Assembly (NCBI RefSeq): GCF_014779765.1
Contig: NZ_JACXZA010000006.1
Location: 186,001 to 250,000, forward strand
Reading direction: 5' to 3'
Origin: Paenibacillus terricola
GTDB taxonomy: Bacteria; Bacillota; Bacilli; Paenibacillales; Paenibacillaceae
DNA: 64,000 nt
Of the stretch, positions 36,120 through 44,339 are shown one piece after another (position 1 is the first letter of the stretch; the number at the start of each line of letters is the position of its first letter). Under the pieces are notes generated by a model. That model saw only the letters and a list, made by a program, of their open reading frames with translations. It searched no databases and had not been told where the DNA came from. The translations under genes and the position numbers were made by a program.

Positions 36120-36659
36120 TCAGCTTGCGCTAACTTCGCCCGCCGCTTCTCTGGACAGCGCGTACGCCGCTGCATCTACAACCTTACGAAGCAGATGCAT
36201 CGTGCCGTCGCCGTTGCCCGGATCGAACGCTCGGATGGTCTCGTATCCTCTGCGTTTGTACATGGGCAGCAGCCAAGGATGTTTCTCAGCTGTTCCGAGC
36301 GTCACAGCCGCGGCGCCGACTTTGTCTCGAATGATCGCTGTCTCGACCCAGTTCAGCAGCTTATCTCCGTATCCTTTGCCTTGCTCGCCCGGATGAACGG
36401 CGAACCATTTGATGAATGGAAACTCGGTAACTGCTTTCACCTCGTCTCCCTTGGACAATGTAATCGTCGCAACGATGCGGTCGTCCGCCTCCAGCACGTA
36501 ACACTCGTTGTTCACGATGTTGTCCCGAATCTGCGACACATCCGCATTCGCCGCCGGCCATTTCAGCTCGAGCTTGCGAATAAGCGAATACGCCTCGTGG
36601 ATCACTTCATGGAGTCGTTCTGCATCTTCGACTCCCGCCTGCCGAAACCGTTCACTCAT
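36120..36659 (-). CDS. GNAT N-acetyltransferase, SnaA (YtmI)-like
   Basis: A 179-aa GNAT enzyme with the acetyl-CoA-binding motif VHPGEQGKGYGDKLL (Q/R-x2-G-x-G/A type). It is the first gene of the operon, as ytmI/snaA is in B. subtilis, where it N-acetylates S-(2-succino)cysteine and related thioethers so that the monooxygenases can attack. A GAGGGGTGG ribosome site precedes ATG. The two upstream control elements (36695-36716 and 36755-36771) would regulate the whole operon. Function is inferred from context and family. Confidence 0.85.
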   Translation of the reverse strand: MSERFRQAGVEDAERLHEVIHEAYSLIRKLELKWPAANADVSQIRDNIVNNECYVLEADDRIVATITLSKGDEVKAVTEFPFIKWFAVHPGEQGKGYGDKLLNWVETAIIRDKVGAAAVTLGTAEKHPWLLPMYKRRGYETIRAFDPGNGDGTMHLLRKVVDAAAYALSREAAGEVSAS

Positions 36660-36694
36660 GTTTCCACCCCTCTAAATTCGTGAATCAAATAATT

Positions 36695-36716
36695 CCTATA
36701 AGCTTAGTAAGGATTA
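36695..36716 (-). promoter_or_regulatory. Shared sulfur-promoter motif before the snaA-like operon
   Basis: On the plus strand CCTAT-N4-TTAGTA-N3-ATTA, matching 24289-24310 and, less fully, 25942-25963. It is about 40-60 bp upstream of the acetyltransferase start, where a promoter is expected. No good -35/-10 pair is visible, which fits an activator-dependent promoter. Confidence 0.45.
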
Positions 36717-36754
36717 GGATGTTACTAATGTATCATCCGCCGTGCATTCCCGCT

Positions 36755-36771
36755 AATAGACTTTCTCTATT
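36755..36771. promoter_or_regulatory. LysR-type palindrome upstream of the snaA-like operon
   Basis: AATAGACTTTCTCTATT has perfect 6-bp arms (AATAGA/TCTATT) and contains a T-N11-A box. A near copy, GATAGACCTTTTCTATT, lies in front of the LysR gene at 38468-38484. Their match suggests both are bound by that LysR protein. Confidence 0.6.
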
Positions 36772-36946
36772 GTTCGATTGATTGTTCGATAGGTTGTACG
36801 GATGGTGATTGGTGGAGCGCGGTTTGAAGGTTTGGAGAAAATGCATTTAGCTAGGAGTTGGGCAAGTCGTTGGATCGTATGAAACATAATCCATTCTAAG
36901 ACCGTATATTATGTAGTTTACATGCATATAGAAACGGAGGTTAAAA

Positions 36947-37435
36947 ATGTTAGTAAATAAAAAGTATACATCCATCTTGTTCGGTCTCTTTATCGCATTG
37001 GCAGTTGTTCTATGTTCGGGGTATTCATTCCCCAATGCTTATGGCAATACTAATTCCTTAGAGGAAAAGACAAGTCGATCCGTGGACGAATTCCAGCAGA
37101 ACCCACATGAAACTGCCCAGCTTATATTTAATGATTATTTTACGGAAATCATGAAGACAGGCAATCGCGATGGAGTGCCGCTTGCTGGTTTTACCATTCA
37201 AAACTTGGATATCTCTTCGCCTGATCGGGCAACGGCCTCCGTAGAATTAAAATATGATGATGATTTTGGCCCCTTACCCTCAGTAGAATATTCGGTCGTT
37301 CGAATCAATGATCGTTATCAAGTACTTAAACAAGTATGTGTATACGATATGGACATCCAATCGTCGAAATATGGAACGGTAAGGTGCACACCTAGCGCTA
37401 TGGTAAAGGAGCATTCAACTTCCATAAGCTTCTGA
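36947..37435 (+). CDS. Hypothetical secreted protein, 162 aa
   Basis: A signal peptide (residues 1-33, hydrophobic core SILFGLFIALAVVLCSG) precedes a soluble domain of about 125 residues. The soluble part has a beta-rich pattern and two Cys (in QVCVYD and VRCTPS) that could form a disulfide. GGAGG lies six bases before ATG. I do not recognise the family; low-level similarity to small Bacillus secreted proteins with cystatin-like folds is possible but unproven. It is isolated between the sulfur operon and the LysR gene on the opposite strand and has lower G+C than its neighbours. Confidence 0.65.
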   Translation: MLVNKKYTSILFGLFIALAVVLCSGYSFPNAYGNTNSLEEKTSRSVDEFQQNPHETAQLIFNDYFTEIMKTGNRDGVPLAGFTIQNLDISSPDRATASVELKYDDDFGPLPSVEYSVVRINDRYQVLKQVCVYDMDIQSSKYGTVRCTPSAMVKEHSTSISF

Positions 37436-37446
37436 GTGAACGGAAC

Positions 37447-37494
37447 GAAAAAGGACTTCGTATTCCACGTTTAGCTGGAGACGAAGTCCTTTTT
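37447..37494. terminator. Bidirectional Rho-independent terminator
   Basis: AAAAAGGACTTCGT (37447-37460) pairs with ACGAAGTCCTTTTT (37481-37494). It gives T-runs on both strands and separates the convergent secreted-protein and LysR genes. Confidence 0.88.
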
Positions 37495-37561
37495 GTTTTC
37501 TCTGGTTCCCCTATTAATCCTGACTAATATTTTTTTCTTATGGATGCAATGAAATAGTAAC

Positions 37562-38443
37562 TTAAATACTATAAAAACTCACGCTCTTCGGCAGCAGCGC
37601 TTCGATGAACTCCTCGTTCTCGCCGGTGAGCGCGATTAGATTCGTATGAAGCGAGATGCCCTTCGTCTCCTCGATCTCGATCGGAATGAGACGGCCTTGG
37701 CTCACTTCCTCTTTGACGCACAAGCCCGGCAGGAAGCAGATGCCTACCTTTTGCAGAACAAGCTTCTTGGCCGTTTCCGAATTGTCGGCATGGAACATAA
37801 TGTTCGGCGAATACTCCAGCTGCTCGAACACGCGGTGCAGCCGCTGCCAATCAAGCGACCCGCATTCGAAGAACAACAGCGACTGATAGCGGATCTCCTG
37901 AATAGACACCTTGCCTAACGAGGCAAAAGGATGCCCCTCATACACATATAACTTAATCGGATCCTCATAGAATGGGTACGATTGGACCGACGGATGGGCT
38001 ACCTTACGGACAAAAGCAATATCCAGCTCGCGGTCCAAAACCTTGCGCACAAGCTCGTCGGTCGGCGCAGTCGTCAGCTTGAACCGAAGCTGCGGGAACA
38101 GCTGCTTCAGCCTAGGCACCAGATCCGGAATCAAATAGTTCGATACCGACACGGTGCTTCCGATGCGCAGCTCTTGCGGGCGCGCCCCCTTCTCCTGCAG
38201 ATGCAGCCGCCCTTTCTGAATGATCTGAAGGATCTGCTGCGCGTAAGGAAGAAACTGCTTTCCCTTCTCCGTCAGCATGATTTGTTTGCCCAGTCTGTCG
38301 AAAAGCCGGCAGTCCAACTCGCGTTCAAGTGTCTGTATACGGGCGGTGACGGATGGCTGGGACAGGTACAGCACTTCGGCTGCCTTATTGAAGCTGCCAT
38401 AGTGATTGACATACACAAAGGCTTCCATGTTCTCAATATTCAT
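37562..38443 (-). CDS. LysR-family regulator (AscR/YtlI-like by context)
   Basis: A 293-aa regulator: N-terminal HTH with AFVYVNHYGSFNKAAEVLYL and SQPSVTARIQTLERELDCRLF, then a periplasmic-binding-like effector domain of normal length. In B. subtilis, YtlI (AscR) of this family activates the ytmI operon when sulfur is limiting. Here the gene is the next but one upstream of the analogous operon, and matching palindromes lie before both. The start ATG at 38443 has GAGGGGG six bases upstream; ATG 38449 is too close to it. Confidence 0.88.
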   Translation of the reverse strand: MNIENMEAFVYVNHYGSFNKAAEVLYLSQPSVTARIQTLERELDCRLFDRLGKQIMLTEKGKQFLPYAQQILQIIQKGRLHLQEKGARPQELRIGSTVSVSNYLIPDLVPRLKQLFPQLRFKLTTAPTDELVRKVLDRELDIAFVRKVAHPSVQSYPFYEDPIKLYVYEGHPFASLGKVSIQEIRYQSLLFFECGSLDWQRLHRVFEQLEYSPNIMFHADNSETAKKLVLQKVGICFLPGLCVKEEVSQGRLIPIEIEETKGISLHTNLIALTGENEEFIEALLPKSVSFYSI

Positions 38444-38467
38444 TCGCATCCCCCTCAGGTGGTCAAC

Positions 38468-38484
38468 GATAGACCTTTTCTATT
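38468..38484. promoter_or_regulatory. LysR-type palindrome before the LysR gene
   Basis: GATAGACCTTTTCTATT (arms GATAGA/TCTATT) lies just downstream of the predicted transcription start of the LysR gene, a position suited to autorepression. It matches 36755-36771. Confidence 0.58.
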
Positions 38485-38504
38485 GCGCATTAGAAATTAT
38501 CTTT

Positions 38505-38533
38505 ATCATATAGGATTAATCGGAATTATGGAA
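38505..38533 (-). promoter_or_regulatory. Promoter of the LysR gene
   Basis: TTCCAT (38533-38528), a 17-bp spacer and TATGAT (38510-38505) on the minus strand, in the A/T-rich gap shared with the divergent GNAT gene. Confidence 0.45.
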
Positions 38534-38574
38534 TATAGTAATTGTAAAATACCACAATTAAAGGAGCGACCGCG

Positions 38575-39108
38575 ATGAGCAACCAGGGGGACATCATCAT
38601 TCGAGATGCGAGAGAGGAAGATCACGAGCCGTTCGTTCAACTGCTGTTGGATGCGTACGGTCAGTATGCGGATGAACTCCCCAGCGAACGCTGGGAGCCA
38701 TACAAGGAGGCGATTCGGGCGTCATTCCACGAAGGACAGCCAATCGCGCGAATCATTGCGGAGAAGGACAATGCGATTATCGGCAGCGTCCAGCTGTTCG
38801 CGTCTTCGGAGGAAGCTTACGGTCGTTCGGACTTACATATCCCGAATCCGGTCATCCGGTACCTAGCCGTATCCCCTCATGCCAGAGGCCAAGGCATTGC
38901 AACGCTGCTCATTAGAGAATCCATCCGTCGTTCGCGCGAGCTTGGGGCGAGGCGCCTGAATCTCCACTCCTCCGATATGATGAGCGCCGCCGTCCGGCTG
39001 TATGAGCATCTCGGCTTCGAGCGGGCCTATGAAACCGACATATACAACGGTGAGTCGCTCGTGAAAGGTTTCCGGATCGAGCTGGATGAAGCCGCGCTTC
39101 GAATCTAA
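38575..39108 (+). CDS. GNAT-family N-acetyltransferase, 177 aa
   Basis: Acetyl-CoA site VSPHARGQGIATLLIRESI followed by GARRLNLHSSDMMSAAVRLYEHLGFERAY, the full GNAT signature. Substrate unknown. It is divergent from the LysR gene with 131 bp between, so the LysR protein could control it as well. An AAAGGAG ribosome site precedes ATG. Its GNAT motif differs from the SnaA-like protein, so the two are not recent duplicates. Confidence 0.87.
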   Translation: MSNQGDIIIRDAREEDHEPFVQLLLDAYGQYADELPSERWEPYKEAIRASFHEGQPIARIIAEKDNAIIGSVQLFASSEEAYGRSDLHIPNPVIRYLAVSPHARGQGIATLLIRESIRRSRELGARRLNLHSSDMMSAAVRLYEHLGFERAYETDIYNGESLVKGFRIELDEAALRI

Positions 39109-39158
39109 CGTTTAACCCCCAAGCCACTTCCCCGACATACTACTATTTCCCCGTAATG

Positions 39159-39195
39159 AAAAAACGAGCAGACAGCGTATTCCGCTCTCTGCTCG
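39159..39195 (-). terminator. Rho-independent terminator after the KDPG aldolase gene
   Basis: On the minus strand CGAGCAGA (39195-39188) pairs with TCTGCTCG (39172-39165), with an inner AGCG pairing, and TTTTTT follows. Confidence 0.82.
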
Positions 39196-39256
39196 CCCTT
39201 CCCGCTTGCTATAAGATTCATTCGTTCATACTTCGCTAAGCAGTCTGCCTGTTTAA

Positions 39257-39892
39257 TTACACCGAAGCTGCCGCTTCCACGAACTGACGGACTCGCTCAG
39301 TTACGCGATCGTATTCGCCACCGCGAATCCAATCCAGATTCACGAGCTTGCTGCCCATGCCAACTGCGCAAGCGCCAGCGCGGAAGTAGTCGCCGATGTT
39401 GTCGATATCGACGCCGCCTGTTGCAAGCATCGGAATGTTGTTCAGCGGCGCGCGAATTTCCGCGAGATATTTGACCCCTAGGGAGGCCATCGGGAATACT
39501 TTCACCGCTTCTGCTCCAGCTTTCCAAGCGCGAACGATTTCCGTTGGCGTCATGCAGCCCGGCCATACCGAGATGCCGCGCTCCACACCATACGCAATGA
39601 CCTCTTCGTCAAGGTTCGGCGAGATGAGAAACTGCGCGCCTGCGGCTACTGCCTCGCGTGCCATCTCCACATCGAGAACCGTGCCCGCACCAATGCGCGC
39701 TTCGCCGTCGCCGAATTTCGTCCGCCATTGATTAATAATGGCCGTTGCGCCTTCCGTGTTCATCGTCACTTCCAGCAGCCGAACGCCGCCGTCAATAATC
39801 GCTTGCGCAGCCCGATCAGCATTCTGAGCCTCAATGCCGCGAAGAATTGCGACGATCTTGTGCTGATGAAGCATATCTAGAAGTTCGCTCAT
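39257..39892 (-). CDS. KDPG/KHG aldolase
   Basis: A 211-aa class I aldolase cleaving 2-keto-3-deoxy-6-phosphogluconate to pyruvate and glyceraldehyde-3-phosphate. The general base Glu is in LLEVTMNT, the phosphate-binding GAGTVL follows, and the Schiff-base Lys lies in AEAVKVFPMA. It is complete and of normal length. It lies five bases downstream of mutY on the same strand, so it is probably in an operon with the AraC regulator and MutY. No kdgK or dehydratase is nearby. The substrate sugar acid cannot be told. Confidence 0.92.
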   Translation of the reverse strand: MSELLDMLHQHKIVAILRGIEAQNADRAAQAIIDGGVRLLEVTMNTEGATAIINQWRTKFGDGEARIGAGTVLDVEMAREAVAAGAQFLISPNLDEEVIAYGVERGISVWPGCMTPTEIVRAWKAGAEAVKVFPMASLGVKYLAEIRAPLNNIPMLATGGVDIDNIGDYFRAGACAVGMGSKLVNLDWIRGGEYDRVTERVRQFVEAAASV

Positions 39893-39897
39893 TCCTT

Positions 39898-41169
39898 CTA
39901 TCCCCTTCCTTTAATCCCCCAGTGCTGCTGCAGCAGCTTCAAGAACAAATTCGGAAAAGCCAGCGTGTCCATCGCCTCGGGACCAATCCAAGCATACCCG
40001 GAAGGCAGCTTCTTATCCCCTTCGTATGAACTTGTCGCCTCTGCAACGAGGCCGAGTCCTTCAGCAAGTATGCTTTGCTCAGATGCGTTAACATCACCAC
40101 TCGCTACGGCGCCGATCGATGGCAGGTCCGCTTCGAATACATCCATATGCCAATGGATGTGGCTGAATACATGCTCCGCTTTGGTCCAATGACGAAGCGG
40201 GCGGATGAGCAGCCCCGCTTCTTCGTGCAGCATCCGGGCAAGAAGATCCGCAAGCGATGCTTGCTCACGCTCGCTCTCCGCTTCGCTCTTGTCGCTGCGA
40301 AGACGCTTCTCCGCATCCTTCGGCACGAGCACATGCGGCAGCTCCCACATGCGGGCGAGCAGCCCTGTATCCGGACGCTGTCTAACGAGTACGCGTCCTG
40401 CATTCTCTCCGCTGCCCTCAACCACAACGCCCAGCCGCCATTCCGGACGCGGCGGCTTCGCCTTCGTCTTAATCGGCAGCTCGGCCTCACGGCCTGCCAA
40501 TCTGCCTGCGCAATGCTCCATCACCGGGCAAGTGAGACAGCCCGGTGACTTCGGCGTACAGACGAGCGCACCCAGCTCCATCAGCGCCTGATTGAAATCG
40601 CCAGCCCGTCCTTCCGGAATGATTGAACGTGCTAACTTCTCGATCTTCACCCGCGTCGCCGGCTTTGCAATATCGTCTTCCAGCAGCCAGAAGCGCGACA
40701 GCACCCGCATAACGTTGCCATCGACTGCCGGCTCTGATCGGTTGAATGCAATGCTCATAATCGCACCTGCTGTATAGGGGCCAACGCCTTTGAGCGATGC
40801 GACCGATGCGGCATCGTCAGGCACGATTCCGTTATAACGCTCCACTACCTCTCGAGCGCCAGCCTGCAGATTGCGTGCGCGTGAATAATAGCCGAGCCCT
40901 TCCCAATGCTTCAGCACATCCTCTTCAGGCGCCTCAGCTAACGCCTGCACCGTCGGAAACCGCTGCATGAAACGCTCATAGTACGGAATAACCGTATCCA
41001 CGCGCGTCTGTTGAAGCATAATCTCCGATACCCACACGCGGTACGGGTCCCGATTGATCCGCCAAGGCAGCTTCCGCTTCACAACGTCATACCAGCCCAG
41101 CAGCTCTCTTCCGAAGAACGCTGCCAACTCCGCTTGCGACAGCTCCTGCTCTAGTTCAGTCCCGCTCAT
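39898..41169 (-). CDS. mutY: A/G-specific adenine DNA glycosylase
   Basis: A 423-aa base-excision repair enzyme that removes A opposite 8-oxoguanine. It shows the helix-hairpin-helix LKGVGPYTAGAIMSIAFN with the catalytic Asp in PAVDGNVMRV, the [4Fe-4S] cluster Cys pattern C-x6-C-x2-C-x5-C (CTPKSPGCLTCPVMEHC), and a C-terminal NUDIX-like domain (from about residue 245). It overlaps the upstream AraC gene by 14 bases. A GGAG ribosome site precedes ATG. Confidence 0.95.
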   Translation of the reverse strand: MSGTELEQELSQAELAAFFGRELLGWYDVVKRKLPWRINRDPYRVWVSEIMLQQTRVDTVIPYYERFMQRFPTVQALAEAPEEDVLKHWEGLGYYSRARNLQAGAREVVERYNGIVPDDAASVASLKGVGPYTAGAIMSIAFNRSEPAVDGNVMRVLSRFWLLEDDIAKPATRVKIEKLARSIIPEGRAGDFNQALMELGALVCTPKSPGCLTCPVMEHCAGRLAGREAELPIKTKAKPPRPEWRLGVVVEGSGENAGRVLVRQRPDTGLLARMWELPHVLVPKDAEKRLRSDKSEAESEREQASLADLLARMLHEEAGLLIRPLRHWTKAEHVFSHIHWHMDVFEADLPSIGAVASGDVNASEQSILAEGLGLVAEATSSYEGDKKLPSGYAWIGPEAMDTLAFPNLFLKLLQQHWGIKGRG

Positions 41170-42088
41170 CTGCTTCCACTCCTTGCCTAACTCCCTCGAC
41201 CGTATTCTTCACCGTTTCCATTCTAGCCTGACGCTGCAATTCTGGAATCGGCTGCATGGCGCCATCAATCGATTGCGACAGCTCCCGGTAACGGCGAGGA
41301 GTAATGCCGTACTGCTGCTTGAACAAGCGGGACAAATAATGATTCTGCATCCCAATCCTGCCCGCGATGTCGGATACGTTGAGCGTCGTCTGCTCCAGCA
41401 GCGTCCGCGCCTGCTCCAGTCGCCGCTCATTCATATAATTAACCGGCGACGAGCCAACAACGCTTTTGAATATCGTCGTAAAATAATTCGGATGCATGCA
41501 CTCGATCGAAGCCAGCTGTTCGATCGATATGCTCTCCGACAGATGCTCCTCGATATAGGCAAGCGAATCCCGGAACGGATCCAACTTGTCACGTTTGTTC
41601 ATGAACGCTTGCTCAAGCCCTGCCCCTTCCAAGAAGCAGGCCAGCAGCTCCAGCAGCACAGCTCTCGTACGCCAGCTCTGCAGCAGCGTATCCACCTGCT
41701 GCAGCCCGATCAGCTTCTCGTACAAATCTGTGGCCTCATGCTTGTCCGGCGCGGCAACAACGAACGGAATGTCAAGCTCCGTAAGCAGTTGGAACCCGCC
41801 TAGGTTCATTTTGAAATGAGTCCAGTAGAATACTAGCTCCTCATCGCCTGCAGTGCCATAAGCCAGATCCACAGAACCAGGCAGCATGTAGAGAAACCCC
41901 GGTTCCATAACAAACTCTTTATGTTCAATGCGAAGCCAGCCCTTCCCGTTGACAGGATAGAACAGGCGGGTCAGATCCGAATTTTTCGCATCATACGTCC
42001 AACCGGAGTCTTTGCGCGAAATACCGCTTAATGCATGCTCGACCTCGATCTGGTTCAACCTTCTGAGCAATAAGTCGTCGTATATCAA
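41156..42088 (-). CDS. AraC-family transcriptional regulator, 310 aa
   Basis: An N-terminal cupin-like ligand domain (about 1-160, with YPVNGKGWLRIEHKEF) and a C-terminal double HTH (SIEQLASIECMHPNYFTTIF; NVSDIAGRIGMQNHYLSRLF). A TTG start at 42088 has AGGAG nine bases upstream. It overlaps mutY, so it seems co-transcribed with mutY and the aldolase. Its target is unknown; regulating the aldolase or a distant sugar operon is possible. Confidence 0.85.
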   Translation of the reverse strand: MIYDDLLLRRLNQIEVEHALSGISRKDSGWTYDAKNSDLTRLFYPVNGKGWLRIEHKEFVMEPGFLYMLPGSVDLAYGTAGDEELVFYWTHFKMNLGGFQLLTELDIPFVVAAPDKHEATDLYEKLIGLQQVDTLLQSWRTRAVLLELLACFLEGAGLEQAFMNKRDKLDPFRDSLAYIEEHLSESISIEQLASIECMHPNYFTTIFKSVVGSSPVNYMNERRLEQARTLLEQTTLNVSDIAGRIGMQNHYLSRLFKQQYGITPRRYRELSQSIDGAMQPIPELQRQARMETVKNTVEGVRQGVEADERD

Positions 42089-42195
42089 GTTTGTAAACTC
42101 CTAATGTTAGATTCAAAGCTGTCATTGTGCGTCGTAGTTGTTCTCCCCAATTATAAAGAGACTCCGCAGCAATGAGAAGTTAAAAAACATTATGT

Positions 42196-42201
42196 TATAC
42201 T
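42196..42201 (+). promoter_or_regulatory. Extended -10 promoter of the cytochrome c gene
   Basis: TATACT at 42196-42201 preceded by TG at 42193-42194. The -35 region is poor. It is 35 bp before the start codon. Confidence 0.45.
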
Positions 42202-42235
42202 CATAGGTAAATATTGCGAGAAATGAGGCTTAACC

Positions 42236-42592
42236 ATGACCAAAATAAGAAGTACCGCCATGTCGCGTACAGTGCCTTGGAAGCTTCTGGCGGCAGCCCT
42301 TGCATTAATTGCTCTAGCAGGCTGTGGCAGCCAATCCAAATCTTCAGCTTCGCTCGAAGGTTCTAAGGAAGCAATCGCCCTGTACAACGCGCGCTGCATC
42401 AGCTGCCACGCATCCGACCTAAGCGGCAAGGTCGGCCCCGATAGCGATCTTCGGACCGTCGGAAGCAGAATGACGAAAGAAGCGATTGCGAAGCAAATTA
42501 CGAACGGCGGCGACATCATGCCTGCATTCGCAAGCAAGCTGTCAGCAGACGATATCGACAAACTGGCTGATTGGCTCTCGAAACAGCAATAA
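42236..42592 (+). CDS. Lipoprotein cytochrome c (c-551/CccB-like), 118 aa
   Basis: Lipobox LAGC (Cys30) anchors the protein outside the membrane. The heme is bound by CISCH (Cys54-His58), and Met95 (DIMPAF) is the likely sixth ligand. This is the small membrane-anchored cytochrome c type that passes electrons to a caa3-type oxidase in Firmicutes. AATGAGG lies seven bases before ATG. It stands alone, with a hairpin just after the stop. Confidence 0.92.
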   Translation: MTKIRSTAMSRTVPWKLLAAALALIALAGCGSQSKSSASLEGSKEAIALYNARCISCHASDLSGKVGPDSDLRTVGSRMTKEAIAKQITNGGDIMPAFASKLSADDIDKLADWLSKQQ

Positions 42593-42620
42593 AGCCGAAC
42601 AGCATCATGCTGTCCGGCTT
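42592..42620. terminator. Hairpin between convergent genes
   Basis: AAGCCG and ACAGCAT pair with ATGCTGT and CGGCTT around a one-base centre, at the end of the cytochrome gene. The minus-strand side is followed by TTTATT; the plus-strand side lacks a T-run. Confidence 0.55.
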
Positions 42621-42640
42621 AGGTTTCTGCGGCAATCCAG

Positions 42641-42853
42641 CTATTGTGCATACTCCTCATACGAACCAAGGCGTAAGCGGTTTCCAAATCTGGCATATGT
42701 CCATGTCGTAGGTCCCGCTTCCGGATGACTTGGAAACCGGTCGCCGCGAAACAATACGAGTTGTCCGCCCCAGCTATCGGTATATAAGCCGTCGTATACG
42801 ACACTTGCGCCTGTTTTGAATCTCGTTCTGCTCGTCGTCCAACGCTGATTCAT
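42641..42853 (-). CDS. YjzC-like small protein, 70 aa
   Basis: The core RFKTGASVVYDGLYTD...LFRGDRFPSHPEAG...TTWTY resembles the YjzC family of small Bacillus proteins (a TG-x-SG-Y opening and a GD-x-FP motif). The function of that family is unknown. The start is ATG at 42853 with AAAGGGG nine bases upstream; an upstream ATG at 42859 is too near the ribosome site. Confidence 0.6.
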   Translation of the reverse strand: MNQRWTTSRTRFKTGASVVYDGLYTDSWGGQLVLFRGDRFPSHPEAGPTTWTYARFGNRLRLGSYEEYAQ

Positions 42854-42957
42854 CGACATCCGCCCCTTTGCATCCGCTAGTATTCGTTGCAATCTATTCC
42901 TACTATGGGCAGATGGTGCAGCCGATATACCACGGCGCGAACGATTACTAGTTCAAC

Positions 42958-43371
42958 TCAACTGAGTTGTTCTGCAACAGCGAAGGCAGAAGCGAGCCCC
43001 CGATCATGCGTAATCGTTACATGAACGCGGCGAATCACTCTGCCAGAATCTTGAGCGTCCTCCCAGCCAAGCTTGTGCAATGTAGACGCCGACAGAAGCA
43101 CCTCCGGCTTGCCTCTCTCGTCCCGCCCGATTACGATATCGTGCAGCCCTGCTATCGTGCCGATGCCGCAGCCGAGCGCCTTTACGACCGCTTCCTTCGC
43201 CGCGAACCTTCCTGCAACAAATTCAGCCAGCCTTCTTCCCGTCAATGCTGCAGCACGTTCCCGCTCTGCACCTGCAAGCACCCGGTCGATAAATTTGGCA
43301 CCCGTGGGCTTCCCCAGAATCGCCGCAATCCGATCGATATCGGCAATGTCATGCCCAATTCCAATAATCAA
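42958..43371 (-). CDS. acpS: Holo-[acyl-carrier-protein] synthase
   Basis: A 137-aa phosphopantetheinyl transferase that activates ACP for fatty acid synthesis. It shows GIGHDIADIDRI at the N-terminus (Asp for Mg2+), the catalytic RFAAKEAVVKALGCGIG segment, and ITHDRGLASAFAVAE at the end. A TTG start at 43371 behind GGAGG places the GIGHDI motif at residue 3, as in other AcpS proteins; an extension to 43461 has no ribosome site. It follows nadE on the minus strand. Confidence 0.93.
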   Translation of the reverse strand: MIIGIGHDIADIDRIAAILGKPTGAKFIDRVLAGAERERAAALTGRRLAEFVAGRFAAKEAVVKALGCGIGTIAGLHDIVIGRDERGKPEVLLSASTLHKLGWEDAQDSGRVIRRVHVTITHDRGLASAFAVAEQLS

Positions 43372-43490
43372 GCACGCTTCCTCCGTTCGACTAACACTCT
43401 GAAAACTTGAGTGGGCAGAAAACAACAAAACCGGGCCGCCGCGCTGCTGCACGGCCGTCACCCGGCTTCCTCCCTCTTCGATGCACCGTT

Positions 43491-44300
43491 CTAGATGCCT
43501 GGAATAGGTGAGCGTTTATGCTCTGTACGCAAATATTGCTTCTCGAGCTTCTCGCGGGCTTCAGGCGCAATCTCCTTGCCCTCGAGGTAGTTGCTGTTAT
43601 CTTCATACGTGATGCCAAGCTCATTCTCGTCCGTCTGACCTTCCCACAAGCCTGCGGTAGGCGCCTTATCGAGAACGCTTTGCGGTACGCCGAGGCGCGC
43701 TGCAACTTGGCGAACTTGACGTTTGTTAAGCGAGCTAAGCGGCGTAATATCTACGGCGCCGTCGCCCCACTTCGTATAGAAGCCTGTGAGCGCTTCGGAT
43801 GCGTGATCCGTACCGACAACAAGCAGGTTCATGTCGAATGCGATAGCGTACTGCATCACCATGCGCGTACGAGCCTTCACATTGCCCTTGCCTCCGCGGC
43901 TCAGGTGACGGCTGATACCGATTGCCTTCAGGCTGTGCTCTACTTCAAGCGCGATCTCATCGACCGTCTCGCCGATATCCGTCTCCACCCGATGCGTCAG
44001 GTTGAATGCGTCTGCTGTAGCGTAGCTGTCAGAGATGTCCACCTGCTCATTGTACGGCTGGAAAACGCCGAGCGTAATATATTCCTTGCCCGTCTCAGCC
44101 GACAGCTCATCGGTAGCCTGCTTGCACAGACCCGTAGCAACAGCACTATCGATGCCGCCGCTGATCGCGATGAGCAGTCCAGTCGTGCCAGACTTGCGGA
44201 CGTACTCCTTCAGAAAATCGACCCGTTTGCGAATTTCCGCATCGACGTCAATCGTCGGCTGAACGCCGAACCGTTCAATAATTTCGCGCTGCAAGCTCAT
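43491..44300 (-). CDS. nadE: NH3-dependent NAD+ synthetase
   Basis: A 269-aa enzyme of the last step of NAD synthesis. The ATP-pyrophosphatase P-loop SGGIDSAVATGL, the AD-type segment DMNLLVVGTDHASEALTGFYTKWGD and the C-terminal LGITYEDNSNYLEG are all present. It has no glutaminase domain, so it uses ammonia. Next to a bacilliredoxin gene on the same strand. Confidence 0.95.
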   Translation of the reverse strand: MSLQREIIERFGVQPTIDVDAEIRKRVDFLKEYVRKSGTTGLLIAISGGIDSAVATGLCKQATDELSAETGKEYITLGVFQPYNEQVDISDSYATADAFNLTHRVETDIGETVDEIALEVEHSLKAIGISRHLSRGGKGNVKARTRMVMQYAIAFDMNLLVVGTDHASEALTGFYTKWGDGAVDITPLSSLNKRQVRQVAARLGVPQSVLDKAPTAGLWEGQTDENELGITYEDNSNYLEGKEIAPEAREKLEKQYLRTEHKRSPIPGI

Positions 44301-44339
44301 CGTTCTAACTTCCTTCCTGACATCTGGATCTTTGAAAAA

